Below, one piece after another: positions 9,785 to 20,908 of a stretch of DNA of 64,000 nt. How positions within the stretch are numbered: position 1 is the first letter of the stretch; the number at the start of each line of letters is the position of its first letter. A program made the translations under genes and the position numbers. Source of the DNA: Enterobacter hormaechei subsp. hoffmannii (GTDB lineage: Bacteria; Pseudomonadota; Gammaproteobacteria; Enterobacterales; Enterobacteriaceae); assembly GCF_001729745.1 (NCBI RefSeq), contig NZ_CP017186.1, forward strand, positions 2,666,001 through 2,730,000, given 5' to 3'. The notes under the pieces are model-generated. The model had not been told where the DNA came from, did no database searches, and saw only the letters and a list, made by a program, of their open reading frames with translations.

Positions 9785-10756
9785 CTATTTCTTCGGGAAA
9801 AGCTCTTTACGCTTGTACGGCTCTGTTTCGCCAGGTTTACGCGTTTTGAGCAACTTCAGGATCCACGTATATTGCTCCTTATGTGGCCCCACCAGCACTT
9901 CCACCTCTTCATTCATGCGGCGTGCAATGGTGCGATCGTCCGCGGTCAGCAGATCGTCCATCGGCGGACGTACCTCAATGCTCAGGCGATGCGTTTTACC
10001 GTCATAAACCGGGAACAGCGGGATCACGCGGGCACGGCAGACTTTCATCAGGCGACCAATCGCGGGTAGCGTAGCTTTATAGGTCGCGAAGAAATCGACG
10101 AACTCGCTGTGCTCAGGACCGTGGTCCTGATCGGGCAGATAGTAGCCCCAGTAACCCTGACGTACCGACTGAATGAAAGGCTTAATACCATCGTTACGGG
10201 CGTGCAGACGTCCGCCAAAGCGACGGCGCACGGTATTCCAGACGAAATCGTAGATTTTGTTTCCCTGATTATGGAACATCGCCGCCATTTTCTGGCCCTG
10301 CGATGCCATTAACATTGCCGGAATGTCGACCCCCCAACCGTGCGGCACCAGGAAAATCACTTTTTCATCATTGCGACGCATCTCGTCGATGATTTCCAGC
10401 CCTTTCCAGTCAACGCGGTCGACGATCTTTTCCGGCCCTTTCAGCGCCAGTTCCGCCATCATCGCCATGGCCTGTGGCGCGGTGGTATACATGTCATCAA
10501 TGATTGCTTCGCGTTCGACGTCGGTTTTATCCGGGAAGCAGTACAGAAGGTTTATTTGCGCCCGGCGGCGTGCGCTTTTACCTAAGCGCCCTGCCAGGCG
10601 CCCCACATTGCCGAGCACCGGATCGCGGAGGGAAGCAGGTAGCAACGCCATGCCAGCAAACACGTATACGCCAAGCCAGGCGCCCCAGTTACGCGGGTGG
10701 CGAAAGGATTTTTCAAACTCGGGAATGTACTCAATATTGTTTTTTTTGGTTTCCAT
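9785..10756 (-). CDS. lpxM: Lipid A biosynthesis myristoyltransferase
   Basis: LpxM (MsbB) adds the last acyl chain, myristate, to Kdo2-lipid A at the inner membrane. The 323-residue product has the E. coli length and matches it closely. A membrane-anchoring hydrophobic segment lies at about 27-42. The HX4D acyltransferase motif is at 139-144 (HGWGVD), and YYLPDQDHGPEHSEFVDFFA is conserved. The start METKKNNIEY was chosen by alignment; the frame stays open 29 codons upstream without similarity. It lies downstream of mepM but a strong hairpin separates them. Confidence 0.96.
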   Translation of the reverse strand: METKKNNIEYIPEFEKSFRHPRNWGAWLGVYVFAGMALLPASLRDPVLGNVGRLAGRLGKSARRRAQINLLYCFPDKTDVEREAIIDDMYTTAPQAMAMMAELALKGPEKIVDRVDWKGLEIIDEMRRNDEKVIFLVPHGWGVDIPAMLMASQGQKMAAMFHNQGNKIYDFVWNTVRRRFGGRLHARNDGIKPFIQSVRQGYWGYYLPDQDHGPEHSEFVDFFATYKATLPAIGRLMKVCRARVIPLFPVYDGKTHRLSIEVRPPMDDLLTADDRTIARRMNEEVEVLVGPHKEQYTWILKLLKTRKPGETEPYKRKELFPKK

Positions 10757-10824
10757 GCGGGTTCCAGGGTCTGGTGACGCAAAAATATATTCAGATAGTG
10801 TAGCGAGGCAGCCGTCCGCGTACA

Positions 10825-10857
10825 AAAGAAAAAGCCGGCGCACACTGACGCCGGCTT
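10825..10857 (-). terminator. Intrinsic terminator after mepM
   Basis: AAGCCGGCG (10832-10840) pairs perfectly with 10849-10857 around an 8-base loop. On the minus strand TTTTTCTTTT follows. It ends mepM about 70 bases upstream of the lpxM start. Confidence 0.85.
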
Positions 10858-10875
10858 ATTTTTGAGGGTGTTAGC

Positions 10876-12195
10876 TTAGTCGAAGCGCAGCTGTGGCATC
10901 ACCTCTTTCACCTGCGCCAGGTATTCTTTGCGATCTTTCCCGGTCAGCCCTTCGGTGCGCGGCAGTTTCGCCGTCAGCGGGTTAACCGCCTGCTGGTTGA
11001 TCCACACTTCGTAGTGCAGGTGCGGCCCCGTCGAACGGCCTGTGTTACCGGACAGCGCGATGCGATCGCCACGTTTCACCTTCTGGCCCGGTTTGACCAG
11101 CAGTTTACGCAGGTGCATGTAGCGGGTGGTGTACGTGCGACCGTGACGAATAGCAACGTAATAGCCAGCAGCACCGCTGCGTTTCGCCATGACCACTTCA
11201 CCATCCCCTACCGCCAGCACTGGCGTGCCCTGCGGCATGGCGAAGTCAACGCCACGGTGCGGCGCTACGCGACCCGTTACCGGGTTCAGACGACGCGGGT
11301 TAAAGTTGGAGGAGACACGGAACTGTTTCGCCGTTGGGAAACGCAGGAAGCCTTTTGCCAGGCCCGTACCGCTGCGGTCATAGAACTTACCGTCTTCCGC
11401 GCGAATGGCGTAGTAGTCTTTGCCGTCTGAACGCAGACGAACACCCACAAGCTGGCTCTGCTCGCGCTTACCGTCCAGCATTTCGCGGGACATCAGGACA
11501 GAGAACTGATCGCCTTTTTTCAGTTTGCGGAAATCCATCTGCCACTGCATGGCTTTGATCACCGAGCTGATTTCAGCGCTGGTCAGGCCAGCATCGCGGG
11601 CACTGGAAACAAAGCTGCCGCCGACGGTCCCTTTCATCACGCTGTTAACCCAGTCGCCCTGCTGCATTTCACTGGTCATTTTGAAACCGTTTGCGGTGCG
11701 ATCGTAGGTGCGGGTTTCGCGACGGGACATCTCCCAGGTCAGACGTTGCAGATCGCCGTCGGGCGTTAAGGTCCAGGAAAGCTGCTGACCAATTTTCAGG
11801 TTACGCAGCTCTTTATCGGATGCGGCAAGCTGGCTAATGTTGCCCATGTCGATACCGTACTGGTTCAGGACGCTGCTCAGCGTATCGCCAGTAGAAACAA
11901 CATATTCATGAATGCCGGTTTCATTCTGGATCTTGTCATCCAGCTCATCCTGGGGAATAGCTTCATCTTCCTGTGCGGCCTGATCGATAGGCTCGCTGGC
12001 CTCAGGCAGCAGAGAGCGGATCTCGCTCTTCTCCAGTTCGATGGTTTTAATAATAGGGGCAGAACTCGGGTGGTAAACATAGGGCCGCCAGACGGCGACC
12101 GCTAACGTGAGAACTGTAAGCGACCCCAGCATAACGCGGTGGGGTCGAGGCAGATTGTTAAATGCCAGGGCGACAGAGCGGGCTATCTGTTGCAC
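10876..12195 (-). CDS. mepM: Murein DD-endopeptidase MepM
   Basis: MepM (YebA) cuts peptide crosslinks in peptidoglycan so that new strands can be inserted. The 439-residue protein has one N-terminal membrane segment (about 21-37), a LysM-type domain near 95-140 (YVVSTGDTLSSVLNQYGIDM), and a C-terminal M23 metallopeptidase domain. Zinc-ligand contexts HRGVDFA and GPHLHYEVW are present. The length is one residue short of E. coli. It starts 15 bases after the znuA stop on the same strand, so the two are probably co-transcribed under Zur. Confidence 0.96.
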   Translation of the reverse strand: MQQIARSVALAFNNLPRPHRVMLGSLTVLTLAVAVWRPYVYHPSSAPIIKTIELEKSEIRSLLPEASEPIDQAAQEDEAIPQDELDDKIQNETGIHEYVVSTGDTLSSVLNQYGIDMGNISQLAASDKELRNLKIGQQLSWTLTPDGDLQRLTWEMSRRETRTYDRTANGFKMTSEMQQGDWVNSVMKGTVGGSFVSSARDAGLTSAEISSVIKAMQWQMDFRKLKKGDQFSVLMSREMLDGKREQSQLVGVRLRSDGKDYYAIRAEDGKFYDRSGTGLAKGFLRFPTAKQFRVSSNFNPRRLNPVTGRVAPHRGVDFAMPQGTPVLAVGDGEVVMAKRSGAAGYYVAIRHGRTYTTRYMHLRKLLVKPGQKVKRGDRIALSGNTGRSTGPHLHYEVWINQQAVNPLTAKLPRTEGLTGKDRKEYLAQVKEVMPQLRFD

Positions 12196-12210
12196 GTATT
12201 CACTTCCTCG

Positions 12211-13155
12211 TTAATCTCCTTTCAGGCAGCTCGCATACTGATTCGCCAGTTGGCTGAGGAACTGCGAATAGCTCGCTTTGCTCAACTGGATGTTCGTACC
12301 TAGCGGGTCAAGGGTTCCCATGCGCACGGATGTTCCCCTGGCCACGGCTTCTACGACCGCTGGCCTGAACTGTGGCTCAGCAAAAACGCATGTCGCTTTT
12401 TGCTCAACCAACTGTGTTCTGATTTCATGTAAACGCTGCGCACCTGGCTGAATTTCAGGGTTGACGGTAAAATGCCCCAATGGGGTCAGACCGTAATGTT
12501 TCTCGTAATACCCGTAGGCATCATGAAAAACGAAGTACCCTTTTCCTTTAAGCGGTGCGAGCTCGTTACCCACCTGTTTGTCGGTTGCGGCTAATTGAGC
12601 CTCAAAATCCTTCAGGTTGGCGTCGAGTTTGATTCGACTTTGCGGCATAAGTTCCACTAATTTGTCGTGGATTGCAACCGCTGTAAGCCGCGCTATCTCT
12701 GGGGAGAGCCAGAGATGCATGTTGTATTCACCGTGATGGTGATGGTCGTCACCTTTTTCGCCATGAGCATGGTCGTGGTCGTGTTCGTCGCCCTCGTCCT
12801 CAGCCCCTTTCATCAGCAACGGTTTCACAGCGGACAGCTCACCAATCGTCACCTGTTTCTCCGCAGGGACCTGTTTAGCGGATTTCTGCATGAACGCTTC
12901 CATCTCAGGACCAATCCAGACGACTAAGTCCGCGTTCTGTAAGCGTTTTACATCAGACGGACGCAGAGAATAATCATGCTCGGAGGCCCCGTCAGGCAGA
13001 AGAACCTCTGTGTCCGTCACACCGTCGGCGATGGCAGCGGCGATAAAGCCAAGTGGTTTAAGCGAAGCGACAACGGCAGCGTTAACATCTTGTGCTGTTG
13101 TCCCCCAAAGAGCAGCGGATAAAGCTGCGAAAAGAAGCGTATTTTTCTGTAACAT
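12211..13155 (-). CDS. znuA: Zinc ABC transporter substrate-binding protein ZnuA
   Basis: ZnuA is the periplasmic zinc-binding protein of the high-affinity ZnuABC importer. The 314-residue product has a signal peptide ending near the AAVVASLKP mature start. It also has the charged, histidine-rich loop (about residues 120-142) typical of ZnuA, and the ligand contexts [12 protein letters not shown] and [11 protein letters not shown]. The start [13 protein letters not shown] was chosen by alignment; the frame extends 39 codons upstream through the Zur box, which rules that start out. It is divergent from znuCB. Confidence 0.96.
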   Translation of the reverse strand: MLQKNTLLFAALSAALWGTTAQDVNAAVVASLKPLGFIAAAIADGVTDTEVLLPDGASEHDYSLRPSDVKRLQNADLVVWIGPEMEAFMQKSAKQVPAEKQVTIGELSAVKPLLMKGAEDEGDEHDHDHAHGEKGDDHHHHGEYNMHLWLSPEIARLTAVAIHDKLVELMPQSRIKLDANLKDFEAQLAATDKQVGNELAPLKGKGYFVFHDAYGYYEKHYGLTPLGHFTVNPEIQPGAQRLHEIRTQLVEQKATCVFAEPQFRPAVVEAVARGTSVRMGTLDPLGTNIQLSKASYSQFLSQLANQYASCLKGD

Positions 13156-13185
13156 AATGCGACTAATCATCGTAATGAATGCGTG

Positions 13186-13206
13186 GAATGTGATATTATA
13201 ACATTC
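13186..13206. promoter_or_regulatory. Zur box between znuA and znuCB
   Basis: A near-perfect 21-bp palindrome whose arms read GAATGTGATA and TATAACATTC fits the enterobacterial Zur operator. It lies in the 77-base gap between the divergent znuA and znuC starts, so one site would control both units. Confidence 0.88.
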
Positions 13207-13232
13207 GATGACTTCTGCAAGCTTAAATTGAC

Positions 13233-13988
13233 ATGACGACTTTAGTTTCTCTTGAAAATGTTTCGGTCTCATTCGGCCAGCGCCGCGTCCTTTCTGACGT
13301 GTCGCTGAATCTGAAGCCCGGCAAAATACTCACGCTGCTCGGCCCTAACGGTGCAGGCAAATCGACGCTGGTGCGCGTCGTATTAGGCCTGGTAGCCCCT
13401 GACGCAGGTGTTATCGTCCGCGAGGACAAATTGCGTATCGGCTATGTGCCGCAAAAATTACATCTTGATGCCACCCTGCCCCTGACGGTGAGCCGCTTCC
13501 TGCGTCTCCGTCCCGGTACGCGTAAAGCGGATATCCTACCGGCGCTAAAACGCGTTCAGGCGGGACATCTTGTTGAGGCGCCTTTGCAAAAGCTGTCGGG
13601 CGGTGAAACCCAGCGCGTATTGCTTGCCCGCGCCCTGCTCAGCAGCCCTCAGCTGCTGGTCCTGGACGAGCCGACGCAGGGTGTCGACGTCAACGGTCAG
13701 GTTGCGCTGTACGATCTTATCGACCAGCTCCGTCGGGAGCTTAACTGCGCGGTGCTGATGGTCTCCCATGATCTGCATCTGGTAATGGCCAAAACCGACG
13801 AAGTGCTGTGCCTGAACCATCACATCTGTTGTTCCGGCACGCCGGAAGTGGTGTCAATGCATCCCGAATTTATCTCCATGTTTGGCCATCGTGGCGCCGA
13901 ACAGTTGGGCATCTATCGCCATAATCACAATCACCGCCATGATTTACAGGGACGAATTGTCCTGCGTCGGGGAAATGGACACTCATGA
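13233..13988 (+). CDS. znuC: Zinc ABC transporter ATP-binding protein ZnuC
   Basis: ZnuC powers the ZnuABC zinc importer from the cytoplasmic side. The 251-residue protein has Walker A (GPNGAGKST, about 36-44), the ABC signature [16 protein letters not shown] and Walker [15 protein letters not shown] histidine-rich C-terminal tail ([10 protein letters not shown]) is usual in ZnuC. Its stop overlaps the znuB start by four bases (ATGA). The Zur box lies just upstream. Confidence 0.97.
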   Translation: MTTLVSLENVSVSFGQRRVLSDVSLNLKPGKILTLLGPNGAGKSTLVRVVLGLVAPDAGVIVREDKLRIGYVPQKLHLDATLPLTVSRFLRLRPGTRKADILPALKRVQAGHLVEAPLQKLSGGETQRVLLARALLSSPQLLVLDEPTQGVDVNGQVALYDLIDQLRRELNCAVLMVSHDLHLVMAKTDEVLCLNHHICCSGTPEVVSMHPEFISMFGHRGAEQLGIYRHNHNHRHDLQGRIVLRRGNGHS

Positions 13989-14770
13989 TTGAACTGTTAC
14001 TGCCCGGCTGGCTGGCCGGGATTATGCTTGCCTGCGCCGCGGGTCCACTCGGCTCGTTTGTCGTCTGGCGCAGAATGTCCTATTTCGGCGATACGCTGGC
14101 CCATGCGTCATTGCTGGGTGTCGCGTTTGGTTTGTTGCTGGACGTGAACCCTTTTTATGCGGTGATTGTCGTCACGCTGCTGCTGGCCGCCGGTCTGGTC
14201 TGGCTGGAAAAACGCCCTCACCTGGCCATTGATACCCTGCTCGGCATTATGGCGCACAGCGCCCTGTCGCTGGGCCTGGTGGTGGTGAGCCTGATGTCCA
14301 ACATCCGCGTGGACCTGATGGCTTATCTGTTCGGCGATCTGCTGGCCGTCACGCCCGAAGATCTGATTTCCATTGCCATTGGCGTGGTGGTGGTGCTCGG
14401 GATCCTGCTGTGGCAGTGGCGGAATTTACTGGCAATGACCGTCAGCCCCGATCTGGCCTTTGTCGACGGCGTGAAGCTTCAGCGCGTGAAGCTGCTCTTG
14501 ATGCTGGTGACGGCGTTAACCATCGGGGTGGCGATGAAATTTGTTGGCGCGCTGATCATCACGTCGCTGTTGATAATCCCTGCCGCCACGGCGCGTCGTT
14601 TTGCGCGTACGCCGGAGCAAATGGCCGGTATCGCGGTGATAATCGGGATGATCGCAGTGACGGGCGGATTAACCTTCTCGGCGTTTTATGACACGCCAGC
14701 GGGGCCGTCGGTGGTATTGTGCGCGGCGGTGTTGTTTATTTTCAGTATGATGAAAAAAACCGCGCAGTAG
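13985..14770 (+). CDS. znuB: Zinc ABC transporter permease ZnuB
   Basis: ZnuB forms the membrane channel of the zinc importer. The 261-residue protein is very hydrophobic with about seven or eight membrane segments and has the E. coli length. The segment near [20 protein letters not shown] is the conserved ABC-3 family region that contacts ZnuC. It starts inside the znuC stop codon, which suggests translational coupling. Confidence 0.96.
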   Translation: MIELLLPGWLAGIMLACAAGPLGSFVVWRRMSYFGDTLAHASLLGVAFGLLLDVNPFYAVIVVTLLLAAGLVWLEKRPHLAIDTLLGIMAHSALSLGLVVVSLMSNIRVDLMAYLFGDLLAVTPEDLISIAIGVVVVLGILLWQWRNLLAMTVSPDLAFVDGVKLQRVKLLLMLVTALTIGVAMKFVGALIITSLLIIPAATARRFARTPEQMAGIAVIIGMIAVTGGLTFSAFYDTPAGPSVVLCAAVLFIFSMMKKTAQ

Positions 14771-14779
14771 TCAGCATGT

Positions 14780-14805
14780 CCCCGGTGGCGCTTCGCTTAC
14801 CGGGG
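14780..14805. repeat. REP-like hairpin between znuB and ruvB
   Basis: CCCCGGT (14780-14786) and ACCGGGG (14799-14805) flank a loop GGCGCTTCGCTT, the pattern of a REP palindrome. It lies in the 52-base gap between two convergent operons. Confidence 0.6.
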
Positions 14806-14822
14806 CTACCATTAATCGCTAC

Positions 14823-15836
<1,014 letters not shown>

Positions 15837-15841
15837 TTACC

Positions 15842-16456
15842 TCACAATGCAGCGCGCAGCGCTTCACGAATCAGAGTTTCACTGCTGGCATCCGGTTTGG
15901 CAACTTTACTCACCATACGGCTGGCCTCCTGAGGTTTATAGCCCAGCGCCACCAGCGCGGCAACCGCTTCCTGCTCGGCATCATCATCCGTCGCTGGCCC
16001 GCCCGGTGAAGTCAGCACCAGATCGGCCGCCGGGGTGAACAGATCGCCATGCAAACCTTTAAAGCGGTCCTTCATCTCGACAATCAGGCGCTCGGCGGTT
16101 TTCTTGCCGATGCCCGGAAGTTTAATTAACGCAGCCGGATCTTCGCGCTCAACGGCATTCACAAACTGTGGCGCTGACATACCGGACAGAATCGCCAGCG
16201 CCAGCTTGGGCCCGACGCCGTTGGTTTTAATTAATTCGCGGAACAGGGTGCGTTCCTGTTTGTTATTGAATCCGTACAGCAGCTGAGCGTCTTCACGCAC
16301 CACAAACTGGGTAAAGACAACCGCCTCTTTGCCCGCCTCCGGCAACTCGTAGAAGCAGGTCATCGGCATATGGACTTCATAGCCCACGCCACCCACTTCC
16401 AGCAGCACTAACGGGGGTTGTTTTTCAATGATGATGCCTCTGAGTCTGCCTATCAC
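15842..16456 (-). CDS. ruvA: Holliday junction branch migration protein RuvA
   Basis: RuvA tetramers bind the four-way junction and load RuvB. The 204-residue protein has the N-terminal OB domain (about 1-64), helix-hairpin-helix motifs ([14 protein letters not shown] and [16 protein letters not shown]) and the C-terminal RuvB-binding domain. The start is GTG at 16456-16454 (read as [12 protein letters not shown]), as in E. coli. An in-frame upstream ATG near 16537 would run through the LexA box and ruvC terminator and is rejected. Confidence 0.95.
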   Translation of the reverse strand: MIGRLRGIIIEKQPPLVLLEVGGVGYEVHMPMTCFYELPEAGKEAVVFTQFVVREDAQLLYGFNNKQERTLFRELIKTNGVGPKLALAILSGMSAPQFVNAVEREDPAALIKLPGIGKKTAERLIVEMKDRFKGLHGDLFTPAADLVLTSPGGPATDDDAEQEAVAALVALGYKPQEASRMVSKVAKPDASSETLIREALRAAL

Positions 16457-16500
16457 GTGACGCTCCTGCGTTCTGGATGAAATTAACTGCCGACATAATA

Positions 16501-16527
16501 AAAAAAGGCTGGATAAACATCCAGCCT
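16501..16527 (-). terminator. ruvC terminator built on the LexA box
   Basis: AGGCTGGAT (16506-16514) pairs with ATCCAGCCT (16519-16527) around a 4-base loop. It is followed on the minus strand by six T residues. It lies ten bases after the ruvC stop and fits an intrinsic terminator. Confidence 0.8.
16509..16524 (-). promoter_or_regulatory. LexA (SOS) box of ruvAB
   Basis: CTGGATAAACATCCAG fits the LexA pattern CTG-N10-CAG and resembles the E. coli ruvA SOS box. It lies 53 bases upstream of the ruvA GTG and explains SOS induction of ruvAB but not of ruvC. Confidence 0.88.
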
Positions 16528-16536
16528 GATTTGTCA

Positions 16537-17058
16537 TTATCGTAATCTGCCTCGCGCCAGATTGAGCCTCGACTCGCTCATTTGCATCGCGTTCTGGCTG
16601 ACGTGGCAGTGGGTAATCGCAATGGCCAGCGCATCGGCGGCGTCGGCCTGCGGGTTCGCCGGGAGCTTCAGCAGGGTACGCACCATGTGCTGCACCTGGC
16701 TTTTCTCCGCGCTACCTATGCCCACCACCGTCTGCTTAACCTGACGGGCCGCGTATTCAAACACTGGCAGGTCCTGGTTCACGGCGGCAACTATCGCCAC
16801 GCCGCGCGCCTGCCCGAGCTTTAACGCCGAGTCAGCGTTCTTCGCCATAAAGACCTGCTCGATGGCGAAAAAGTCCGGCTGAAACTGGGTGATGATCTCC
16901 GACACGCCCGCATAAATGAGCTTCAGGCGCGACGGCAGATCGTCCACTTTGGTACGAATACAGCCGCTGCCGAGGTAGGTTAGCTGGCGTCCCACCTGAC
17001 GGATAACGCCATAACCGGTGACGCGTGAGCCGGGGTCAATCCCGAGGATAATCGACAT
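16537..17058 (-). CDS. ruvC: Crossover junction endodeoxyribonuclease RuvC
   Basis: RuvC dimers cut Holliday junctions symmetrically. The 173-residue protein keeps the four acidic catalytic residues: Asp7 in ILGIDPGS, Glu66 in FAIEQVF, and the pair in [11 protein letters not shown]. The ATG at 17058 ([10 protein letters not shown]) gives the E. coli length; a GTG directly before it (17061) is possible. It follows yebC with a 34-base gap and has its own terminator before ruvA. Confidence 0.96.
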   Translation of the reverse strand: MSIILGIDPGSRVTGYGVIRQVGRQLTYLGSGCIRTKVDDLPSRLKLIYAGVSEIITQFQPDFFAIEQVFMAKNADSALKLGQARGVAIVAAVNQDLPVFEYAARQVKQTVVGIGSAEKSQVQHMVRTLLKLPANPQADAADALAIAITHCHVSQNAMQMSESRLNLARGRLR

Positions 17059-17092
17059 CACGCGTCTCCCGTAAACGGTTTACAGGCTCTCA

Positions 17093-17833
17093 TCAGAGAG
17101 TCGCTGCAACCTCATCAGAGATTTCACCGTTGTGATACACTTCCTGCACGTCGTCGCAGTCTTCGAGCATGTCGATCAGACGCAGCAGTTTCGGTGCGGT
17201 TTCTGCATCCATGTCCGCTTTTGTGGAAGGGATCATGGACACTTCAGCGTTATCCGCTTTCAGACCTGCCGCTTCCAGCGCATCGCGCACGGCACCCATC
17301 TCTTCCCATGCGGTGTAGACATCGATAGCGCCGTCGTCGTAGGTCACAACGTCTTCCGCACCGGCTTCCAGCGCCGCTTCCATGATCGCATCTTCGTCGC
17401 CTTTCTCGAAGGAGATGACGCCTTTTTTGCTGAACAGGTAAGCTACAGAACCGTCAGTGCCCAGATTACCACCGGTTTTGGTGAACGCGTGGCGCACTTC
17501 CGCGACGGTACGGTTACGGTTGTCGGACAGGCACTCTACCATCACCGCCGTACCGCCAGGACCGTAACCTTCATAAATGATGGTTTCCATGTTCGCGTCT
17601 TCATCACCGCCCACGCCACGTGCGATTGCACGGTTCAGGGTGTCTCGCGTCATGTTGTTGGACAGGGCTTTATCCACCGCCGCGCGCAGACGTGGGTTAG
17701 AGGCCGGATCGCCGCCACCCAGACGCGCCGCTGTTACCAGCTCACGAATGATTTTGGTAAAGATTTTACCGCGTTTGGCATCCTGTGCCGCTTTACGGTG
17801 TTTGGTGTTGGCCCACTTACTATGACCTGCCAT
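17093..17833 (-). CDS. yebC: YebC/PmpR family DNA-binding regulatory protein
   Basis: The 246-residue protein has the usual YebC length and the N-terminal signature [22 protein letters not shown] is recognisable. In other bacteria members act as transcriptional regulators, and the family has also been linked to ribosome stalling at proline stretches. The exact role here is not shown by sequence. It lies between nudB and ruvC on the same strand, as in E. coli. Confidence 0.95.
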   Translation of the reverse strand: MAGHSKWANTKHRKAAQDAKRGKIFTKIIRELVTAARLGGGDPASNPRLRAAVDKALSNNMTRDTLNRAIARGVGGDEDANMETIIYEGYGPGGTAVMVECLSDNRNRTVAEVRHAFTKTGGNLGTDGSVAYLFSKKGVISFEKGDEDAIMEAALEAGAEDVVTYDDGAIDVYTAWEEMGAVRDALEAAGLKADNAEVSMIPSTKADMDAETAPKLLRLIDMLEDCDDVQEVYHNGEISDEVAATL

Positions 17834-17860
17834 AAAAAGTTCTCCAAAAATCGCGCCTTC

Positions 17861-18304
17861 TCAGGCAGCGTTAATTACAAATTCTTCTATCGCCTGCCGG
17901 TTGCTCCATGACTTGGTCAGTGCGGCGGCATCCGCCGCATCCACCCAGCGGTAGGTCAGGTGTTCCGTGAACACGATCTCCCGCTCATGGGGAAGCGCAA
18001 GGCAGAACCACGATTCCGTATTGCGCTCAATTCCCGGTGCATAGCGATGACGTAAATGGCTAAAAATTTCAAACTCCACCGTGCGCTGACAGTCCTTCAG
18101 GGTCAGTTGCTCGCGAGCAACGTCAATGGCGACCTCTTCCTTTACTTCACGTGCGGCGGCCTGCGGCGCGGACTCTCCCTCTTCCAGACTGCCGGTAACC
18201 GACTGCCAGAAATCAGGATCGTCGCGCCGCTGCAACATCAGCACCCGCTTCGAGTCTTCTGCATAAATGACCACCAGAACCGAAACGGGACGCTTATATG
18301 CCAT
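17861..18304 (-). CDS. nudB: Dihydroneopterin triphosphate diphosphatase NudB
   Basis: NudB removes pyrophosphate from dihydroneopterin triphosphate, an early step in folate synthesis. The 147-residue Nudix protein carries the box beginning GSLEEGES and ending REVKEEVAI. The usual glycine near the end of the box is alanine here (threonine in E. coli NudB). It is three residues shorter than E. coli. It starts one base after the aspS stop, so the two are probably co-transcribed. Confidence 0.94.
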   Translation of the reverse strand: MAYKRPVSVLVVIYAEDSKRVLMLQRRDDPDFWQSVTGSLEEGESAPQAAAREVKEEVAIDVAREQLTLKDCQRTVEFEIFSHLRHRYAPGIERNTESWFCLALPHEREIVFTEHLTYRWVDAADAAALTKSWSNRQAIEEFVINAA

Positions 18305-18305
18305 A

Positions 18306-20078
18306 TCAGTTTTTCTCTTCCTTCTTCACCACCTCAATGCCCAGCTCAGCCAGCGCGGCCGGATTGGCAAAGCTTGGCGCTTCAGTCATCAGACACGCCG
18401 CTGCGGTGGTTTTCGGGAAGGCGATAACATCACGGATGTTGTCGGTGCCGGTCAGCAGCATGGTCAGACGGTCAAGACCAAAGGCCAGACCCGCGTGCGG
18501 AGGCGTACCGTATTTCAGGGCGTCCAGCAGGAAGCCAAACTTCTCGCGCTGCTCCTGCTCGTTAATGCCCAGAATGCCGAACACGGTCTGCTGCATTTCA
18601 CCGCTGTGAATACGCACGGAGCCGCCGCCCACTTCGTAGCCGTTGATAACCATATCGTAGGCATTCGCTACCGCATCTTCCGGTGCAGCCTTCAGTTCCG
18701 CCGCCGTCATGTCTTTTGGCGAGGTGAACGGGTGGTGCATCGCGGTCAGGCCGCCTTCACCGTCGTCTTCAAACATCGGGAAGTCGATCACCCACAGCGG
18801 CGCCCATTTGCTTTCATCGGTCAGGTTCAGGTCTTTGCCGAGCTTCAGACGCAGCGCCCCCATCGCATCCGCAACGACTTTCTTGTTGTCTGCGCCGAAG
18901 AAGATCATGTCGCCATCCTGCGCGCCGGTGCGCTCCAGAATAGCTTCCACGATGTCCGCATTCAGGAATTTCGCAACAGGGCTGGTAATGCCTTCCAGAC
19001 CTTTTGCACGCTCGGTTACTTTAATATAGGCCAGACCCTTCGCACCGTAGATCTTGATGAAGTTGCCGTAGTCGTCAATCTGCTTACGGCTCAGCGCAGC
19101 ACCGCCCGGTACGCGCAGGGCAGCCACGCGGCCTTTCGGATCGTTAGCCGGACCAGCAAAGACCGCAAACTCAACGGCTTTCACCAGGTCTGCCACGTCC
19201 ACCAGCTCCATTGGGTTACGCAGGTCTGGTTTGTCGGAGCCGTAGCGACGCTCGGCTTCCGCGAAGGTCATGATTGGGAAATCGCCCAGCTCAACGCCTT
19301 TTACGTCGTTCCACAGGCTACGCACCAGGGCTTCCATCACCTCACGCACCTGCTCGGCGGTCATGAAGGAGGTTTCCACATCGATCTGGGTAAATTCTGG
19401 CTGACGGTCTGCACGCAGATCTTCATCGCGGAAGCATTTCACGATCTGATAGTAGCGGTCGAAGCCGGACATCATCAGCAGCTGCTTGAACAGCTGTGGT
19501 GACTGTGGCAGCGCGTAGAATTTGCCCTTATGGACGCGGGATGGCACCAGGTAGTCGCGCGCGCCTTCCGGCGTGGCTTTGGTCAGCATCGGGGTTTCGA
19601 TATCGAGGAAACCGTGGTCATCCATAAAGCGACGCACCAGGCTGGTGATTTTCGCACGGGTTTTCAGGCGCTGAGCCATCTCCGGGCGACGCAGATCCAG
19701 GTAGCGGTATTTAAGACGCGCTTCTTCGGTGTTGACGTGGTTGGAGTCCAGCGGCAACGCTTCTGCGCGATTGATAATCACCAGATCGGACGCCAGCACT
19801 TCGATAGCACCGGTCGCCATATCGGCGTTGATGTTTTTCTCGTCACGCGCACGCACGGTGCCCGTCACCTGAATGCAGAACTCATTACGCAGCTCAGAGG
19901 CCAGCTTCAACGCATCAGCGCGATCCGGATCGAAGAACACCTGAACGATACCTTCGCGGTCACGCATATCAATAAAGATAAGGCTACCAAGATCGCGACG
20001 ACGATTGACCCAACCACACAGGGTGACCTGCTGCCCGACGTGGGACTGACGCAGCTGCCCGCAATATTCTGTACGCAT
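18306..20078 (-). CDS. aspS: Aspartate--tRNA ligase
   Basis: AspS charges tRNA-Asp with aspartate. The 590-residue protein has the E. coli length. It has an N-terminal OB anticodon-binding domain (about 1-105), a class II catalytic core (motif 2 region [18 protein letters not shown]; motif 3 region [13 protein letters not shown]) and the bacterial GAD insertion domain between. It leads a likely aspS-nudB-yebC-ruvC transcription unit and is divergent from yecD. Confidence 0.97.
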   Translation of the reverse strand: MRTEYCGQLRQSHVGQQVTLCGWVNRRRDLGSLIFIDMRDREGIVQVFFDPDRADALKLASELRNEFCIQVTGTVRARDEKNINADMATGAIEVLASDLVIINRAEALPLDSNHVNTEEARLKYRYLDLRRPEMAQRLKTRAKITSLVRRFMDDHGFLDIETPMLTKATPEGARDYLVPSRVHKGKFYALPQSPQLFKQLLMMSGFDRYYQIVKCFRDEDLRADRQPEFTQIDVETSFMTAEQVREVMEALVRSLWNDVKGVELGDFPIMTFAEAERRYGSDKPDLRNPMELVDVADLVKAVEFAVFAGPANDPKGRVAALRVPGGAALSRKQIDDYGNFIKIYGAKGLAYIKVTERAKGLEGITSPVAKFLNADIVEAILERTGAQDGDMIFFGADNKKVVADAMGALRLKLGKDLNLTDESKWAPLWVIDFPMFEDDGEGGLTAMHHPFTSPKDMTAAELKAAPEDAVANAYDMVINGYEVGGGSVRIHSGEMQQTVFGILGINEQEQREKFGFLLDALKYGTPPHAGLAFGLDRLTMLLTGTDNIRDVIAFPKTTAAACLMTEAPSFANPAALAELGIEVVKKEEKN

Positions 20079-20341
20079 GAGATATCCCTTAATTAGCCGC
20101 AGGCTGATTGTCGCCTGTCTTACAGGCTACGATGTCGCAGCTTTCTGTATGTCACAACTGGATGAAAAAAGGCGGCTATTATACTGGAAATTCTGCCGCA
20201 CGATAAGAGCGAAGCACGGCCTGACGCGTGTTTGCTGTGCTCTTATTGTCTATTCTCACAAAAATTAACAAAATTATCCGACCGATAACAGGCCATCCCG
20301 TCGTAAGGTGTAAAAAAGCAATTAATTTTACTGGAGTGACA

Positions 20342-20908
20342 ATGTTAACGCTTGATGCCACCAAAACCGCCCTTGTGGTCATTGATTTACAGGAAGGGAT
20401 CCTGCCTTTTGCCGGTGGTCCACACACCGCTGACGATGTTGTAAGCCGTGCTGCGCGTCTGGCGGAAAAATGCCGGGCCAGCGGTGCGCCTGTCGTCATG
20501 GTGCGCGTCGGCTGGTCCACTGATTTCGCCGAAGCGCTAAAGCAGCCGGTTGATGCTCAGGCCCCGGCGCATGCGCTGCCGGACAACTGGTGGACATACC
20601 CGGTCTCACTCGGTAAACGCGACAGCGATGTAGAAGTCACCAAACGCCAGTGGGGCGCATTCTATGGCACTGACCTGGAGCTCCAGCTGCGCCGTCGCGG
20701 GATAGACACTATTATTCTGTGCGGGATCTCCACCAACATCGGTGTGGAATCCACCGCCCGTAACGCCTGGGAGCTGGGCTTTAATCTGGTGATAGCGGAA
20801 GATGCGTGCAGCGCAGCCTCTGCGGATCAGCATCAGGGCAGCATGACCCATATCTTCCCGCGTATTGGTCGCGTGCGCAGCACGGATGAGATCCTCAGCG
20901 CGCTATGA
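20342..20908 (+). CDS. yecD: Isochorismatase-family hydrolase YecD
   Basis: A 188-residue member of the isochorismatase-like superfamily, matching E. coli YecD in length. The aspartate of the catalytic set is in [13 protein letters not shown] and the lysine in [12 protein letters not shown]. At the usual nucleophile position the sequence is [15 protein letters not shown], with glycine instead of cysteine, as in E. coli YecD and true isochorismatases. Cysteine-type amidase activity is therefore unlikely; the substrate is unknown. The start [10 protein letters not shown] was chosen by alignment. Its stop overlaps the yecE start. Confidence 0.92.
   Translation: MLTLDATKTALVVIDLQEGILPFAGGPHTADDVVSRAARLAEKCRASGAPVVMVRVGWSTDFAEALKQPVDAQAPAHALPDNWWTYPVSLGKRDSDVEVTKRQWGAFYGTDLELQLRRRGIDTIILCGISTNIGVESTARNAWELGFNLVIAEDACSAASADQHQGSMTHIFPRIGRVRSTDEILSAL

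Noticed and set aside
12667..12927. Valine-rich plus-strand frame that looks like a membrane protein
   Set aside because: It is the reverse complement of the histidine-rich loop of znuA, which reads as valine and methionine.
18267..19502. 411-codon open frame on the plus strand
   Set aside because: Antisense to aspS and without a plausible ribosome site or family.
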